Part shown: positions 40,683 to 50,360 of the stretch, piece after piece
Layout of the letters: every line of letters starts with the position of its first letter
Numbering within the stretch: position 1 is the stretch's first letter
Assembly: GCF_018603515.1 (NCBI RefSeq)
Contig: NZ_JACATN010000002.1
Location: forward strand, 434,001 to 498,000
Length of the DNA: 64,000 nt
Direction: 5' to 3'
Source of the DNA: Zobellia barbeyronii
GTDB lineage: Bacteria > Bacteroidota > Bacteroidia > Flavobacteriales > Flavobacteriaceae
Program-made: the position numbers and the translations under genes
Notes under the pieces: model-generated
Databases searched by the model: none
What the model was told of the DNA's origin: nothing
Seen by the model: the letters and a program-made list of their open reading frames with translations, nothing else

Positions 40683-42335
40683 ATGTCAAAGCAATTTTTG
40701 CAAATACATCCAGAAGATAATGTTCTGGCAGCCCTTAAAGATATTTCTAAAGGTTCTGAAATCGTACATAACAATGACCGTTTTCAGTTAACGGTTAACG
40801 TAAAGGCCAAACATAAGTTTACAACTACCAACCTAAATGTTGGCGATAGTATTATTATGTACGGCTCATTGGTGGGCAAGGCTACAAAACCTATTGCCAA
40901 AGGTGAAACCATTACTACTGAAAATGTTGTACATGCTTCTTCGGAATATGCTGTAGGTCAAGAAAAACTGAGTTGGACGGCTCCGGATGTCAGCAAGTGG
41001 AAAGATGTTACTTTCAACGGATACCATAGAGCAGACGGAAGTGTGGGCACAGCCAATCATTGGTTGGTGATTCCCTTGGTTTTCTGCGAGAATAGAAATG
41101 TAGATGTAATGAAATCTGCATTATTAAAATCTCTAGGTTACCACACCACTACCGACTTTGTAGTTGATACCGAGGTTCTTGTAAACCAATATAAAAACGG
41201 AGCTTCCGATGATGAACTTTTATCTTCGGACATTATTAAAACTCCTGAAGATATAAAGCAAAACCGGACCTTCCCAAACGTTGATGGTATCAAATTTTTG
41301 AACCATGACGGAGGTTGTGGAGGTATTCGTCAAGACTCAGAAACCCTCTGTAACCTGTTAGCTGGATACATTACACATCCCAATACTGCAGGTGCAACAA
41401 TTTTGAGTTTAGGTTGCCAAAATGCGCAATTCAAATTATTAGAAGCTGCTATAGCTAAGCTTGACCCTAATTTTAAAAAGCCGCTACATATTCTAGAACA
41501 ACAAAAAAGTTCTAGTGAACGTCAGTTTATAGAAGAGGCGGTTAAAAAGACATTTGTAGGGTTGATAGAAGCCAATAAAACAGAAAGAAAACCTGCTCCA
41601 CTAACCAAACTTGTTTTAGGTTTGGAATGTGGTGGGTCTGATGGTTTTTCAGGAATATCTGCGAATCCATCTTTAGGTTATGCTTCGGATTTGTTAGTGG
41701 GTCTTGGAGCTACTACCGTCCTTTCAGAATTCCCTGAACTGAACGGTGTTGAGCAAGAACTCATTAACCGTTGTGAAACGGAAGAAAATGCAACCAAGTT
41801 TGCTAAACTAATGCGCGCTTATTCGGACAAGGCAGTTTCTGTTGGCTCTGGATTTGAGAATAACCCTTCACCTGGAAATATAAAAGACGGACTTATTACC
41901 GATGCCATGAAATCTGCCGGTGCGGCCAAAAAAGGCGGTACAAGTCCCGTTACCGATGTACTAGATTACACGGAGCCAGTTAGAAAGAAAGGCCTAAATC
42001 TTTTATGTACACCTGGTAATGATGTAGAAAGCACAACAGGTCTTGCCGGATCAGGATGTAACGTAATCTGTTTTACAACAGGATTAGGTACACCAACCGG
42101 GAACCCTATTGCTCCGGTCATTAAACTATCCAGCAACAATATACTCAGTAGCCGCATGAAAGACATTATCGACTTTAATACGGGAACGGTAATTACGGGC
42201 GAGGATACTATTGAGACCAAAGGCGAGGAACTACTTGAATATATTATTAAGGTAGCCAGCGGAGAGATTATTCCTGCTGCAGTGCGCTTAGGCCAAGAAG
42301 ACTTTATTCCTTGGAAACGAGGCATATCGCTTTAA
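40683..42335 (+). CDS. uxaA: Altronate dehydratase
   Basis: 550 residues, the full-length UxaA form: an N-terminal SAF domain (to about residue 90, MSKQFLQIHPEDNVLAALKD) fused to the catalytic C-terminal part (HDGGCGGIRQDSETL, LGLECGGSDGFSGISANPSLG, GLAGSGCNVICFTTG). Conserved Cys residues in these motifs bind the metal. It dehydrates D-altronate to 2-keto-3-deoxy-D-gluconate. Second gene of the operon, 51 bases after the dehydrogenase. Confidence 0.92.
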   Translation: MSKQFLQIHPEDNVLAALKDISKGSEIVHNNDRFQLTVNVKAKHKFTTTNLNVGDSIIMYGSLVGKATKPIAKGETITTENVVHASSEYAVGQEKLSWTAPDVSKWKDVTFNGYHRADGSVGTANHWLVIPLVFCENRNVDVMKSALLKSLGYHTTTDFVVDTEVLVNQYKNGASDDELLSSDIIKTPEDIKQNRTFPNVDGIKFLNHDGGCGGIRQDSETLCNLLAGYITHPNTAGATILSLGCQNAQFKLLEAAIAKLDPNFKKPLHILEQQKSSSERQFIEEAVKKTFVGLIEANKTERKPAPLTKLVLGLECGGSDGFSGISANPSLGYASDLLVGLGATTVLSEFPELNGVEQELINRCETEENATKFAKLMRAYSDKAVSVGSGFENNPSPGNIKDGLITDAMKSAGAAKKGGTSPVTDVLDYTEPVRKKGLNLLCTPGNDVESTTGLAGSGCNVICFTTGLGTPTGNPIAPVIKLSSNNILSSRMKDIIDFNTGTVITGEDTIETKGEELLEYIIKVASGEIIPAAVRLGQEDFIPWKRGISL

Positions 42336-42374
42336 GTATCTCAACTAAATTGTAACTTGACAAACAGCTATTTA

Positions 42375-43823
42375 ATGCAAATTTTAAATCATACTACCGT
42401 ACCAAACAGAGTGCAACGCCCATTGAAGGTTATGCAGTTTGGCGGTGGAAACTTTTTACGTGCCTTTGTAGATTGGATGGTACACGTACTCAACCAAGAA
42501 ACTAATTTTAACAGTGACATTGCCATTATAAAACCAACAGCAGGAGGTGATTATGCCGAACTAAAAGGGCAAGACGGACTTTTTACCGTTGTTCTTGACG
42601 GAATTAAAAATGGAAAACTCGTTGCCGAAAAAACATTAGTTACCGAAGTACAACAAGTAATCCACTCCTATAATGAATGGGCCGCTTATCTAAAATTGGC
42701 CGAAAACGAAGATTTACGTTTTATCATTTCCAACACTACCGAAGCAGGAATTAAATTTAATGCCGACGATAAGTTTGATGTAAGCCCACCAAAAGAATTT
42801 CCAGCGAAATTAACGGTTTGGCTTTACCACCGTTTCAAGCATTTTAAAGCAGACCCTTCAAAAGGATGCATATTACTTCCGTGTGAATTAATTGAAGACA
42901 ACGGAGCTGCTTTGAAAAAAGCAGTTTTACAATATGCTGATCATTGGGAATTAGAAGATGGTTTTAAGAATTGGGTCAATACATCTAATCATTTTTGCAG
43001 CACATTGGTAGACCGTATTGTTTCTGGTTACCCTTCTGATCGTGCAAAAGAAATTGAGCAAGAACTGGGTTATAAAGATGACCTTTTAGTTGCTGGTGAG
43101 TACTATCACAGCTGGGTAATCCAAGCTAATGAAACCGTACAAAAAGAACTTCCGTTTGCTCAAACAGACCTTAACGTAGAATTCGTAGATGACCTTGCCC
43201 CGTACCGTGAGATGAAAGTTCGCATTTTAAACGGTGCTCATACTTCTATGGTTCCTGTTGGATATTTGGCAGGCATTCGTTTTGTAAAAGAGGCGATGGA
43301 AAATGAAGAAGTAAGTAATTTTGTGGAGAGTCTTCTTTTAGAAGAAGCCGCAAAAACACTGGATTTTCCTGATGATGTAAAAAACAAATTTGTTGCAGAC
43401 GTTCTTGACCGTTTTCGCAATCCACTTTTGAAACATCAACTTATCAGCATCTCTTTAAATAGCACTTCTAAATTTGTTGCTCGTTTATTACCTACCCTAA
43501 AGGATTACTACAACGCACAAGGTAAGCTCCCAAAACGTATTGTTTTTGGACTTTCGGCTATGCTCCGTTTTTATAAGGGTGAGTTTAATGGTGAAAACAT
43601 TGCTCTTAATGATGACAAGTCCGTACTGGATTTCTTTGCATCAGAATGGCATAAAGTAGACGATGGCACTTCTAGTTTAGCTGCATTTGTAAATATAGTC
43701 CTTAAAAACACCACTATTTGGGGTGAAGATTTAACCCAAATTGACGGCTTAACAAATAGTGTAGCCAAGAACATTGAAAATATTGAAGCAGATGGAGTTG
43801 CTGTCTGCTTAAAGAATTTATAA
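42375..43823 (+). CDS. uxaB: Tagaturonate reductase (altronate oxidoreductase)
   Basis: About 482 residues of the mannitol dehydrogenase family. I start at the ATG of MQILNHTT; a TTG six codons upstream also opens the frame. Rossmann motif MQFGGGNFLRAFVDWM, family signature ILNGAHTSMVPVGYLAG (catalytic-domain helix with the conserved Asn and His). It reduces D-tagaturonate to D-altronate with NADH. Together with UxaA it converts tagaturonate to KDG. No uronate isomerase gene (uxaC) is present, so the tagaturonate is more likely to come from L-galactonate than from galacturonate. Confidence 0.9.
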   Translation: MQILNHTTVPNRVQRPLKVMQFGGGNFLRAFVDWMVHVLNQETNFNSDIAIIKPTAGGDYAELKGQDGLFTVVLDGIKNGKLVAEKTLVTEVQQVIHSYNEWAAYLKLAENEDLRFIISNTTEAGIKFNADDKFDVSPPKEFPAKLTVWLYHRFKHFKADPSKGCILLPCELIEDNGAALKKAVLQYADHWELEDGFKNWVNTSNHFCSTLVDRIVSGYPSDRAKEIEQELGYKDDLLVAGEYYHSWVIQANETVQKELPFAQTDLNVEFVDDLAPYREMKVRILNGAHTSMVPVGYLAGIRFVKEAMENEEVSNFVESLLLEEAAKTLDFPDDVKNKFVADVLDRFRNPLLKHQLISISLNSTSKFVARLLPTLKDYYNAQGKLPKRIVFGLSAMLRFYKGEFNGENIALNDDKSVLDFFASEWHKVDDGTSSLAAFVNIVLKNTTIWGEDLTQIDGLTNSVAKNIENIEADGVAVCLKNL

Positions 43824-43849
43824 TCAAATTCGGTTTTAAAAATTAAAAC

Positions 43850-44677
43850 ATGACAATAGATAGTCACCAGCATTTTTGGCGCTACGAACCGGTTAAACAT
43901 TCTTGGATCGATGATAGCATGTCTAACATACGGAAAGATTTTCTTCCGGAAGATTTACAAAAAGTGTATCAAGAAAATGAGATTGATGGTTGTGTTGCCG
44001 TGCAAGCGGACCAAACTCTTGAGGAAACCGACTTCTTATTAGACTTAGCCAAACAAAACGATTTCATAAAAGGAATTGTAGGTTGGGCAGACCTTAGGTC
44101 TGAAGATATTGATGCTGTACTGGAAAAATATAGCTCTGACAAAAATCTAAAAGGTTGGCGACATGTCGTGCAAGGTGAGCCTGATCCTAATTTCTTGCTA
44201 CGTCCAGATTTTTTAAAAGGAATTTCAAAGCTGGAAAAATATAATCACACCTATGACATTTTGGTTTTTCCTCATCAATTAGGGGCTGTTTTGGAGTTTG
44301 TGAAAAAATTTCCAAACCAGAAATTCGTTATAGACCATATAGCCAAACCTTACATTAAAGATAATTTTTATGACGGTTGGGCCACCTTAATGAAAGAAAT
44401 AGGAAAACATGAAAATGTGTCTTGTAAACTTTCAGGTATGATTACCGAGGCTGATTACAATTTATGGACGTCAGAACAACTCCAGCCCTACATGCATTTG
44501 ACCTTAGAGGCCTTTGGAAGTGAACGTTTAATGTTCGGTTCTGATTGGCCGGTATGTCTGGTTGCCGGGAATTACGGACAAGTAAAAAGTATTGTAACGC
44601 ATTTTATTTCAACGCTTAGTAGCCAAGATCAGGAAATGATTATGGGTAAGAATGCACAAGAATTCTATAATTTATAA
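43850..44677 (+). CDS. Amidohydrolase-family sugar lactonase, probable L-galactono/L-fucono-1,5-lactonase
   Basis: 275 residues, COG3618-type. N-terminal metal motif IDSHQHFW (HxH), VGWADLRSED, conserved His in FVIDHIAKP, and C-terminal Asp in MFGSDWPVC. The family hydrolyses 1,5-lactones of L-fucose and L-galactose. Next to the sugar dehydrogenase that would make the lactone and upstream of permease and mutarotase, it provides the L-galactonate used by the zinc dehydrogenase at 39615. Cytoplasmic. Confidence 0.87.
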   Translation: MTIDSHQHFWRYEPVKHSWIDDSMSNIRKDFLPEDLQKVYQENEIDGCVAVQADQTLEETDFLLDLAKQNDFIKGIVGWADLRSEDIDAVLEKYSSDKNLKGWRHVVQGEPDPNFLLRPDFLKGISKLEKYNHTYDILVFPHQLGAVLEFVKKFPNQKFVIDHIAKPYIKDNFYDGWATLMKEIGKHENVSCKLSGMITEADYNLWTSEQLQPYMHLTLEAFGSERLMFGSDWPVCLVAGNYGQVKSIVTHFISTLSSQDQEMIMGKNAQEFYNL

Positions 44678-44755
44678 ACCAAAATTGTATGGGCATACTT
44701 GAGCGCTTTTTTTGCTAGTATACACCCCTAACAATGCTTAAAATAAGAGAACCTA

Positions 44756-45550
44756 ATGGATTTAAATTTAAAAGGAAAAGTAGTCGTAATTAGCGGTGCT
44801 GCCGGTAAAGAAGGAAGCATAGGAGAAACAATTTTACAACGTTTAGCTGAAGAAGGAGCTATCCCAGCCGTAATTGATCGTAATGCTCGTGGTTTTGGTT
44901 ATGTTGAAGCAATTCAGAAGAAGGGTATTGATGCTATTTTTTGCCAGACCGATGTGACAAATCCTGATCAGATTGAAAACGCCGTAAAAACAATTGCAGA
45001 AAAATATGGCCGTATAGATGTGGTTATAAACAATGTGGGAGTAAACGACGGTGTTGGTCTAGATGCTAGCTACGAAGAGTTTATGGATTCTCTTAAACTT
45101 AATATGGTGAGCTATTTTCTTATTGTAAAACATGCACTACCCTTCCTTATAAAATCAAAAGGTAATATTTTGAACATTGGTTCTAAAGTGGCCTTAACGG
45201 GACAAGGTAGGACTTCTGGTTACGCTGCTTCTAAAGGTGGTGTTTTAGGTCTTACCCGTGAGTGGGCAGTAGATCTGATCAAACATGACATACGTTCTAA
45301 CGCAATTATAATTGCGGAAAGCTGGACGCCATCTTACGACACATGGATCAGAACTTTACCAGACGGTGAGGCAAAATTACAATCCATCGTAAAGAAAATT
45401 CCTTTGGAAAATAGAATGACGAGCACCAATGAAATAGCGGATACTTGTTTATTCACAATCTCGGATAGATCATCGCATACTACAGGTCAGTTTATTTTTG
45501 TAGACGGCGGATATGTGCATCTAGACCGTTCATTATTGACTGAAGATTAA
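44756..45550 (+). CDS. SDR sugar dehydrogenase, probable L-galactose/L-fucose 1-dehydrogenase
   Basis: 264 residues. Cofactor motif SGAAGKEGSIG, NNVG, active-site Ser in NIGSKVALTG and YAASKGG. The C-terminal stretch (AESWTPSYDTWI, HTTGQFIFVDGGYVHLDR) resembles bacterial L-fucose dehydrogenases. It would oxidise the sugar at C1 to the lactone. The operon has no fuculose or deoxy-keto acid cleavage enzymes, so L-galactose fits better than L-fucose. A GAGCGCTT half-site of lac type lies about 50 bases upstream. Confidence 0.83.
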   Translation: MDLNLKGKVVVISGAAGKEGSIGETILQRLAEEGAIPAVIDRNARGFGYVEAIQKKGIDAIFCQTDVTNPDQIENAVKTIAEKYGRIDVVINNVGVNDGVGLDASYEEFMDSLKLNMVSYFLIVKHALPFLIKSKGNILNIGSKVALTGQGRTSGYAASKGGVLGLTREWAVDLIKHDIRSNAIIIAESWTPSYDTWIRTLPDGEAKLQSIVKKIPLENRMTSTNEIADTCLFTISDRSSHTTGQFIFVDGGYVHLDRSLLTED

Positions 45551-45574
45551 ACCAACCCACTCTAAAATATACCA

Positions 45575-46918
45575 ATGACAAAAAACACCAAAACACCTGT
45601 AGTACCAACGCACTTGCTGGTACCCTTCATAGCTGCAACTTCTATTTTTGCACTTTGGGGTTTTGCCAATGATTTGACAAACCCAATGGTTTCGGCTTTT
45701 AAAAAGGTAATGATTCTTTCTAATGAAGAAGCTTACAACGTACAGTTCGCATTTTATTTTGGGTATGGTGTTATGGCGATTCCAGCCGCATTGTTCATTC
45801 GTAAATTCAGTTATAAATCAGGACTATTACTTGGTTTGGCACTCTATGCTTTAGGTGCCATCCTGTTTTATCCTGCAGCTGAAAATGGTTCATACACCTA
45901 TTTTCTTATCTCACTTTTTGTTATCACTTGTGGACTGGGCTTTCTAGAAACTACTTCCAACCCCTTAATTCTTTCTATGGGAGACAAGGAAACAGCTACA
46001 CAGAGACTAAATTTGGCGCAATCCTTCAACCCTATTGGTTCATTGACAGGTATGCTTATTGCCAAATTTGTAGTGTTGGATAGAATTCTATCCGCAGATT
46101 ATGCAGACAGTTCTGAAATTGTAGCCCTAGGTTCCGAAAAAGCTGCAGAAATAAAGGCTTTTGATTTGAATATTATCAGTGGCCCGTACATAGCCGTAGG
46201 TGTTTTTGTAGCCTTGGTATTTTTTGTTATTTGGAAAACTAAAATTCCTGCAATGACAATGGGAGACCATTTATCCATTAAAGAATCTTTAGACCGTATT
46301 TTTAAGAGTAAGACTTTTGTATTGGGTGTAATAGCGCAAATGTTCTATGTTGGCGCTCAGATTATGTGCTGGACGGCTATCTTTCAATTAGTTGAATATT
46401 TAAATGAATCTCAAAACTTAGGTGTTGATGCTACCTGGTGGAATATTACCGCCATGGTGTCTTTTGTTGTTACTCGTTTTATAGGTACGGCATTGATGAA
46501 AAAAATAAATCCCGCTAAAATGTTAGCCTATTTTGGCTTGGCAGCTGCACTTATGTGCGGTGGTATTATAATGACCTCGGGCATTCTAAGCTTAGTGTTT
46601 TTAGTACTAGTTTCCGTATTCATGTCTATCATGTTCCCTACCATCTACGGTCTTGCGCTAAAAGATATGGGCGAAGAAGCAAAACTGGCTTCATCCGGAC
46701 TTATTATGGCCATTGTAGGAGGTGCCTTTTTACCGAAGCTACAAGCTAGTATAATGGATTTTGGCGATACCGTAAACGGACAAGAGGTTTTTGGCGATAA
46801 AATAGCCGGAAACATTACAGAAATTCATTTTTCGTTCTTGTTGCCTATGATATGTCTTCTTTTTGTTGCATTTTACGGTATGTACGCTTATAAAGTAACC
46901 AAAACTAAAATTGCTTAA
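45575..46918 (+). CDS. fucP: FucP-type MFS sugar:proton symporter
   Basis: 447 residues, about twelve hydrophobic helices. FucP signatures: FALWGFANDLTNPMVSAFKK (N-terminal helix), FVITCGLGFLETTSNPLIL, LAQSFNPIGSLTGML, FMSIMFPTIYGLALKDMG. E. coli FucP also takes L-galactose. Here it probably imports L-galactose across the inner membrane. Sixth gene of the operon (24 bases after the SDR) and followed within 5 bases by the mutarotase. Confidence 0.9.
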   Translation: MTKNTKTPVVPTHLLVPFIAATSIFALWGFANDLTNPMVSAFKKVMILSNEEAYNVQFAFYFGYGVMAIPAALFIRKFSYKSGLLLGLALYALGAILFYPAAENGSYTYFLISLFVITCGLGFLETTSNPLILSMGDKETATQRLNLAQSFNPIGSLTGMLIAKFVVLDRILSADYADSSEIVALGSEKAAEIKAFDLNIISGPYIAVGVFVALVFFVIWKTKIPAMTMGDHLSIKESLDRIFKSKTFVLGVIAQMFYVGAQIMCWTAIFQLVEYLNESQNLGVDATWWNITAMVSFVVTRFIGTALMKKINPAKMLAYFGLAAALMCGGIIMTSGILSLVFLVLVSVFMSIMFPTIYGLALKDMGEEAKLASSGLIMAIVGGAFLPKLQASIMDFGDTVNGQEVFGDKIAGNITEIHFSFLLPMICLLFVAFYGMYAYKVTKTKIA

Positions 46919-46922
46919 TATC

Positions 46923-47264
46923 ATGCAAACAAAAAGATACTGTTACTCTTGTGATCTTAAAGATGATCCAAAACTTATTGCCGAGTACAAAGAATACCAT
47001 GCTGAGGGTAACGCCAGACCAGCTATAACCAAAAGCATTAAAGATGCCGGTATTGTAGATATGCAGATTTTCTTGACCGGAAACCGTATGTTTATGATTA
47101 TGGAAGTTGATGAGACCTTTGATGCCAAAAGAAAAGCTGAAATGGATGCCAGCGACCCTGCTGTACAAGAATGGGAACAACTAATGTGGAAATACCAACA
47201 AGGTCTCCCTTGGGCTAAAAATGGAGAAAAATGGATTGAACTAGAGCGTATTTTTAAGCTCTAA
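46923..47264 (+). CDS. RhaM-like L-sugar mutarotase (DUF718)
   Basis: 113 residues from the ATG of MQTKRYCYSCDL, which gives the usual length and avoids overlap with fucP. It matches the L-rhamnose mutarotase family (ferredoxin-like fold; YKEYHAEG with the conserved His, AGIVDMQIFLTGNRMFMIME, WEQLMWKYQQ). It interconverts anomers of an L-sugar so the dehydrogenase gets the right one. Last gene of the operon before a terminator. Confidence 0.85.
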   Translation: MQTKRYCYSCDLKDDPKLIAEYKEYHAEGNARPAITKSIKDAGIVDMQIFLTGNRMFMIMEVDETFDAKRKAEMDASDPAVQEWEQLMWKYQQGLPWAKNGEKWIELERIFKL

Positions 47265-47282
47265 ACATACCTCATAAAAAAA

Positions 47283-47330
47283 CTGAGCGCAGTCGAAAAC
47301 CTGAATATTTTGGTTTTCTTCTGCGCTCAG
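47283..47330. terminator. Long hairpin terminator, flavobacterial CTGAGCGCAG repeat type
   Basis: Outer arms CTGAGCGCAG / CTGCGCTCAG are perfect; inner arms GAAAACC / GGTTTTC extend the stem. It lies between convergent genes and probably ends both transcripts. The CTGAGCGCAGTCGAAA half is a repeat I associate with intergenic regions of many flavobacterial genomes. Confidence 0.65.
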
Positions 47331-47355
47331 CTATTTGTTCTAAACTGTACTTTAT

Positions 47356-49035
47356 CTAATCGTTCCAGTGGGCATCAATAACCTTTTGAATGTGTGGATA
47401 TTTTTCATCCGTCTCATTCAAGTCTTCACGAAGCCTCAACAATTCTTTCTTCAAATCTGCTATGGTTTCTGCATAAGCAGGATCTGCATAAGCATTGTTC
47501 ATTTCCTTTGGATCGTTCTTTAAATCATAGAACTCCCAAGCTGCAGGTGTATCCTGATCAAAGTCATTGCCCCAGTTTTCTTTATCCCATTCAGCATTTG
47601 GGTCACTAGTATCTACATAGTACTTTCCATAGAAAAAGATAAGCTTATGGTCCTTGGTACGAACTCCAAAGTGGGCAGGGTTTTGGTGACGGTGTGCCAT
47701 ATGCATCCAATACCTGTAATAAGTGGACTTCTGCCAATCTGCTGGCTCCTCACCTGTTTCTAAGATTGTTTTAAAGCTTTTTCCTTGCATATAATCAGGT
47801 GTGCTTCCGCCAGCCAATTCAATAAGCGTAGGTGCAAAATCTGTATTGTTGATTATAGCATCGGTGCGAGTTCCTGCTTTGATTTTTTCTGGGTAACGTA
47901 CAAAAAACGGCATCCGCATAGATTCCTCGTACATCCATCTTTTATCAATAAAATCATGCTCACCTAACATAAATCCTTGGTCTCCGGTGTAAACAATTAT
48001 AGTATTATCCAGAAGACCTTCCTTCTCTAAATAATCCATTAAACGTTTTACGTTATCATCAACCCCTTTTACACAACGTAAATATTTTTTTACGTAATCT
48101 TGATAAACTTTACTGGCATGTTTCTTTTCTGCATCATCCATCTCCCATTTTACAAATTCCTCAGGGCGAATATCATCTGCATTTCGGTAAACACGGTGAA
48201 CAGAACTATCTACATAGATATTCATAGCTTGGTTACGAATCATATTTCTATGTGAAACAGATGAACCTATTATTCTAGTCAAAGAATCATTCTTACCACG
48301 TGTGGCAATTGAACCGTTGTTTCCCCTTTCGTAAAGACTTTCTGGTTCAGGAATAAATGTATCTGCTAAATACTCTTCATAACGAGGAGCATTTTCAAAA
48401 TCATCATGAGGTGCTTTAAACTGATGCACTAAAAAGAAAGGCTTATTAGGGTCTCTTTCATTCTTTAACCAATCTAAAGAAATATCGGTAACCATATCAG
48501 AAGAATGCCCTTTAGTCTGAACCGTATTTTTAGGCCATGGCTTATCTCCACGAACCCTAAACTCTGGATCAAAATATTTTCCTTGCCCTGGTAGAACCTT
48601 ATAATAGTCAAAAGCTGCAGGCTCTTCTTTTAAGTGCCATTTACCAACAACAGCAGTTTGGTAGCCCAACTTTTTCATTTCAATTGGAAGAAACTGGCGC
48701 GCCGGTTCAATACGGCCATCTAAATCCAAAACTCCATTTAATTGGGAGTTCTGACCCGTAATAATCGCCGCACGACTAGGCGTACAGATAGAATTACTAA
48801 CAAAGCAATTGTCAAAGATGATACCTTCCTTGGCTATCTTATCTAATGTTGGAGTGGGGTTTAATTTTGCCAACCGGCTACCATAGATTCCAAAACCTTG
48901 GGTAGTATGGTCATCAGCCATAATATAAATGATGTTCGGTTTTTTTTCGGTGATTACCGCCTTCTCTTCTTTACAGGAAGAAAACACAATAAGCAACAAA
49001 AGAGCATACAGTACATTGTTCTTTTTGTAGCGCAT
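47356..49035 (-). CDS. S1_11-like sulfatase, lipoprotein, candidate L-galactose-6-sulfatase
   Basis: 559 residues. Lipoprotein signal with Cys21 (LIVFSSC). Formylglycine motif C84-T-P-S-R. The region MADDHTTQGFGIYGSRLAKL and NSICTPSRAAIITGQNSQ looks like the N-acetylglucosamine-6-sulfatase branch, S1_11, which removes 6-sulfates. In porphyran loci of gut Bacteroides, an S1_11 enzyme desulfates L-galactose-6-sulfate before an exo-alpha-L-galactosidase. The adjacent L-galactose operon and GH29 make the same role likely here. The subfamily call is by eye. Confidence 0.87.
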   Translation of the reverse strand: MRYKKNNVLYALLLLIVFSSCKEEKAVITEKKPNIIYIMADDHTTQGFGIYGSRLAKLNPTPTLDKIAKEGIIFDNCFVSNSICTPSRAAIITGQNSQLNGVLDLDGRIEPARQFLPIEMKKLGYQTAVVGKWHLKEEPAAFDYYKVLPGQGKYFDPEFRVRGDKPWPKNTVQTKGHSSDMVTDISLDWLKNERDPNKPFFLVHQFKAPHDDFENAPRYEEYLADTFIPEPESLYERGNNGSIATRGKNDSLTRIIGSSVSHRNMIRNQAMNIYVDSSVHRVYRNADDIRPEEFVKWEMDDAEKKHASKVYQDYVKKYLRCVKGVDDNVKRLMDYLEKEGLLDNTIIVYTGDQGFMLGEHDFIDKRWMYEESMRMPFFVRYPEKIKAGTRTDAIINNTDFAPTLIELAGGSTPDYMQGKSFKTILETGEEPADWQKSTYYRYWMHMAHRHQNPAHFGVRTKDHKLIFFYGKYYVDTSDPNAEWDKENWGNDFDQDTPAAWEFYDLKNDPKEMNNAYADPAYAETIADLKKELLRLREDLNETDEKYPHIQKVIDAHWND

Positions 49036-49197
49036 TTAACTTTTGAATTATGTTAATAAGAGTTTGATCAAAGTCGAAGACTTTAATCTGAAAATTACGA
49101 TTATTTGAAAGAGAGGAATAAAAGAAATGATCAATTATTGACAACAAATGTCTTTAATTAAACTTCCAAAATTTGATTATTAATAAAGCAACAGTAG

Positions 49198-50301
49198 TTA
49201 CACCCTTTCCAATTTAATAGGTGCCGTTCTGTTAGCGTTCCATTGGCACACGTAAAGGTTCTTATCCTCATCTACAAAAACATCGTGGCCATGATTAAAA
49301 ACAGCTTTTTCAGACTGATACATTTGCTGAAGTTTACCATTTTTATATTCTGGAGCATCTCCTCCAGGGTTAGAAACTACTTTATTCTCGCCGTCCATAA
49401 TGGTTACAAAACCAGAATCGTTAAAACGATTACCCTGTTTGTTCTCTGACCAGCATACACCTGCATAGACATTATCATCATCAAGAACCGGTCTACAAAC
49501 ATAAGCTCCTGGTAATTCTACGGTCTTAATAAACTTACCATCTAGAGTGAAAAATTTAAAGCTTTTATCTGAACGTGAAGTAACTATTAAGACTGGATTT
49601 TGTTTATCTCTGTAATCTACTGCTACACCATGCGCGTTGTGTAGATTATAATTCTTATCACTATTATCGTGACCACCCCATTTGCGGATGAATTCTCCTT
49701 TATGATTAAACTGAAGAATAAAGTCAGAACCATAACCATCTGCAACATATACATCCCCATTAGGGCCTATTGCGGTTTCAGTTGGTAAATATTCTTGCTC
49801 TTTAGTATAGACACCAATGGTATGAGGGTCAGGTAAATTGAATAAAAGTCGCCCGTCTATTGTTGTCTTACTAACGGTTCCGGCTTGTTTGCTCCATTTA
49901 CCGGTGCGGTCTACAAACCACCCACAATCCACAATGTATAGCATGTCCTCACCACCTTCATCATGAAGTGTAAGTCCGTGCCCACCAGGATAACGCGTAC
50001 CCCAATAGTCAAGTAATTTTCCAGATTTATCGAAAACCAAAATATTATTATCCGTATGGTCTCCCAACATAATAAGCCTTCCCTTACTATCCATCTGCAT
50101 TTCGTGACAGTTTAATATAGGATTATGAGCTACAGACATTTTTGCCCAGTCTTTAACCACCTTATATTTAAAATCACCGTGACCTATAATTTGTTCTTCC
50201 ATTACATTTTTCTTTAAAATACTAAAACCGAAAGATGATGCAGTAGACAAAGCAGCGGCGCCTAAGACAGATTTTTTAAGAAAACTTCTTCTTTTGGTCA
50301 T
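49198..50301 (-). CDS. Tat-exported NHL/six-bladed beta-propeller protein
   Basis: 367 residues. Tat signal RRSFLKKSVLGAAALST at the N-terminus. The body has NHL-like strands (DSKGRLIMLGDHTDNNILVFDKSGKLLDYWG, read in two parts; GPNGDVYVADGYGSDFILQF; GHDVFVDEDKNLYVCQW) and reaches six blades. Resembles peptidyl-hydroxyglycine lyase-like or smp-30-like propellers, but I see no clear active site. It is encoded after DUF1501 and the DUF1553 protein, probably in the same transcript, and before the S1_11-like sulfatase. Function unknown. Confidence 0.8.
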   Translation of the reverse strand: MTKRRSFLKKSVLGAAALSTASSFGFSILKKNVMEEQIIGHGDFKYKVVKDWAKMSVAHNPILNCHEMQMDSKGRLIMLGDHTDNNILVFDKSGKLLDYWGTRYPGGHGLTLHDEGGEDMLYIVDCGWFVDRTGKWSKQAGTVSKTTIDGRLLFNLPDPHTIGVYTKEQEYLPTETAIGPNGDVYVADGYGSDFILQFNHKGEFIRKWGGHDNSDKNYNLHNAHGVAVDYRDKQNPVLIVTSRSDKSFKFFTLDGKFIKTVELPGAYVCRPVLDDDNVYAGVCWSENKQGNRFNDSGFVTIMDGENKVVSNPGGDAPEYKNGKLQQMYQSEKAVFNHGHDVFVDEDKNLYVCQWNANRTAPIKLERV

Positions 50302-50360
50302 ATGATACTGATTATTTTAATTGGTAAATTACAATGAAAGTTAATAAACAGTGGGTAAAT

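Noticed and set aside
40683-43823. Galacturonate (pectin) pathway
   Set aside because: uxaA and uxaB are present, but uronate isomerase and pectin lyases are absent.
37900-47264. L-fucose catabolic operon
   Set aside because: GH29, FucP and an L-fucose dehydrogenase-like SDR suggest it, but there is no fuconate dehydratase, no deoxy-keto acid cleavage enzyme and no fucI/fucK/fucA; UxaA, UxaB and an LgoD-like dehydrogenase fit L-galactose better.
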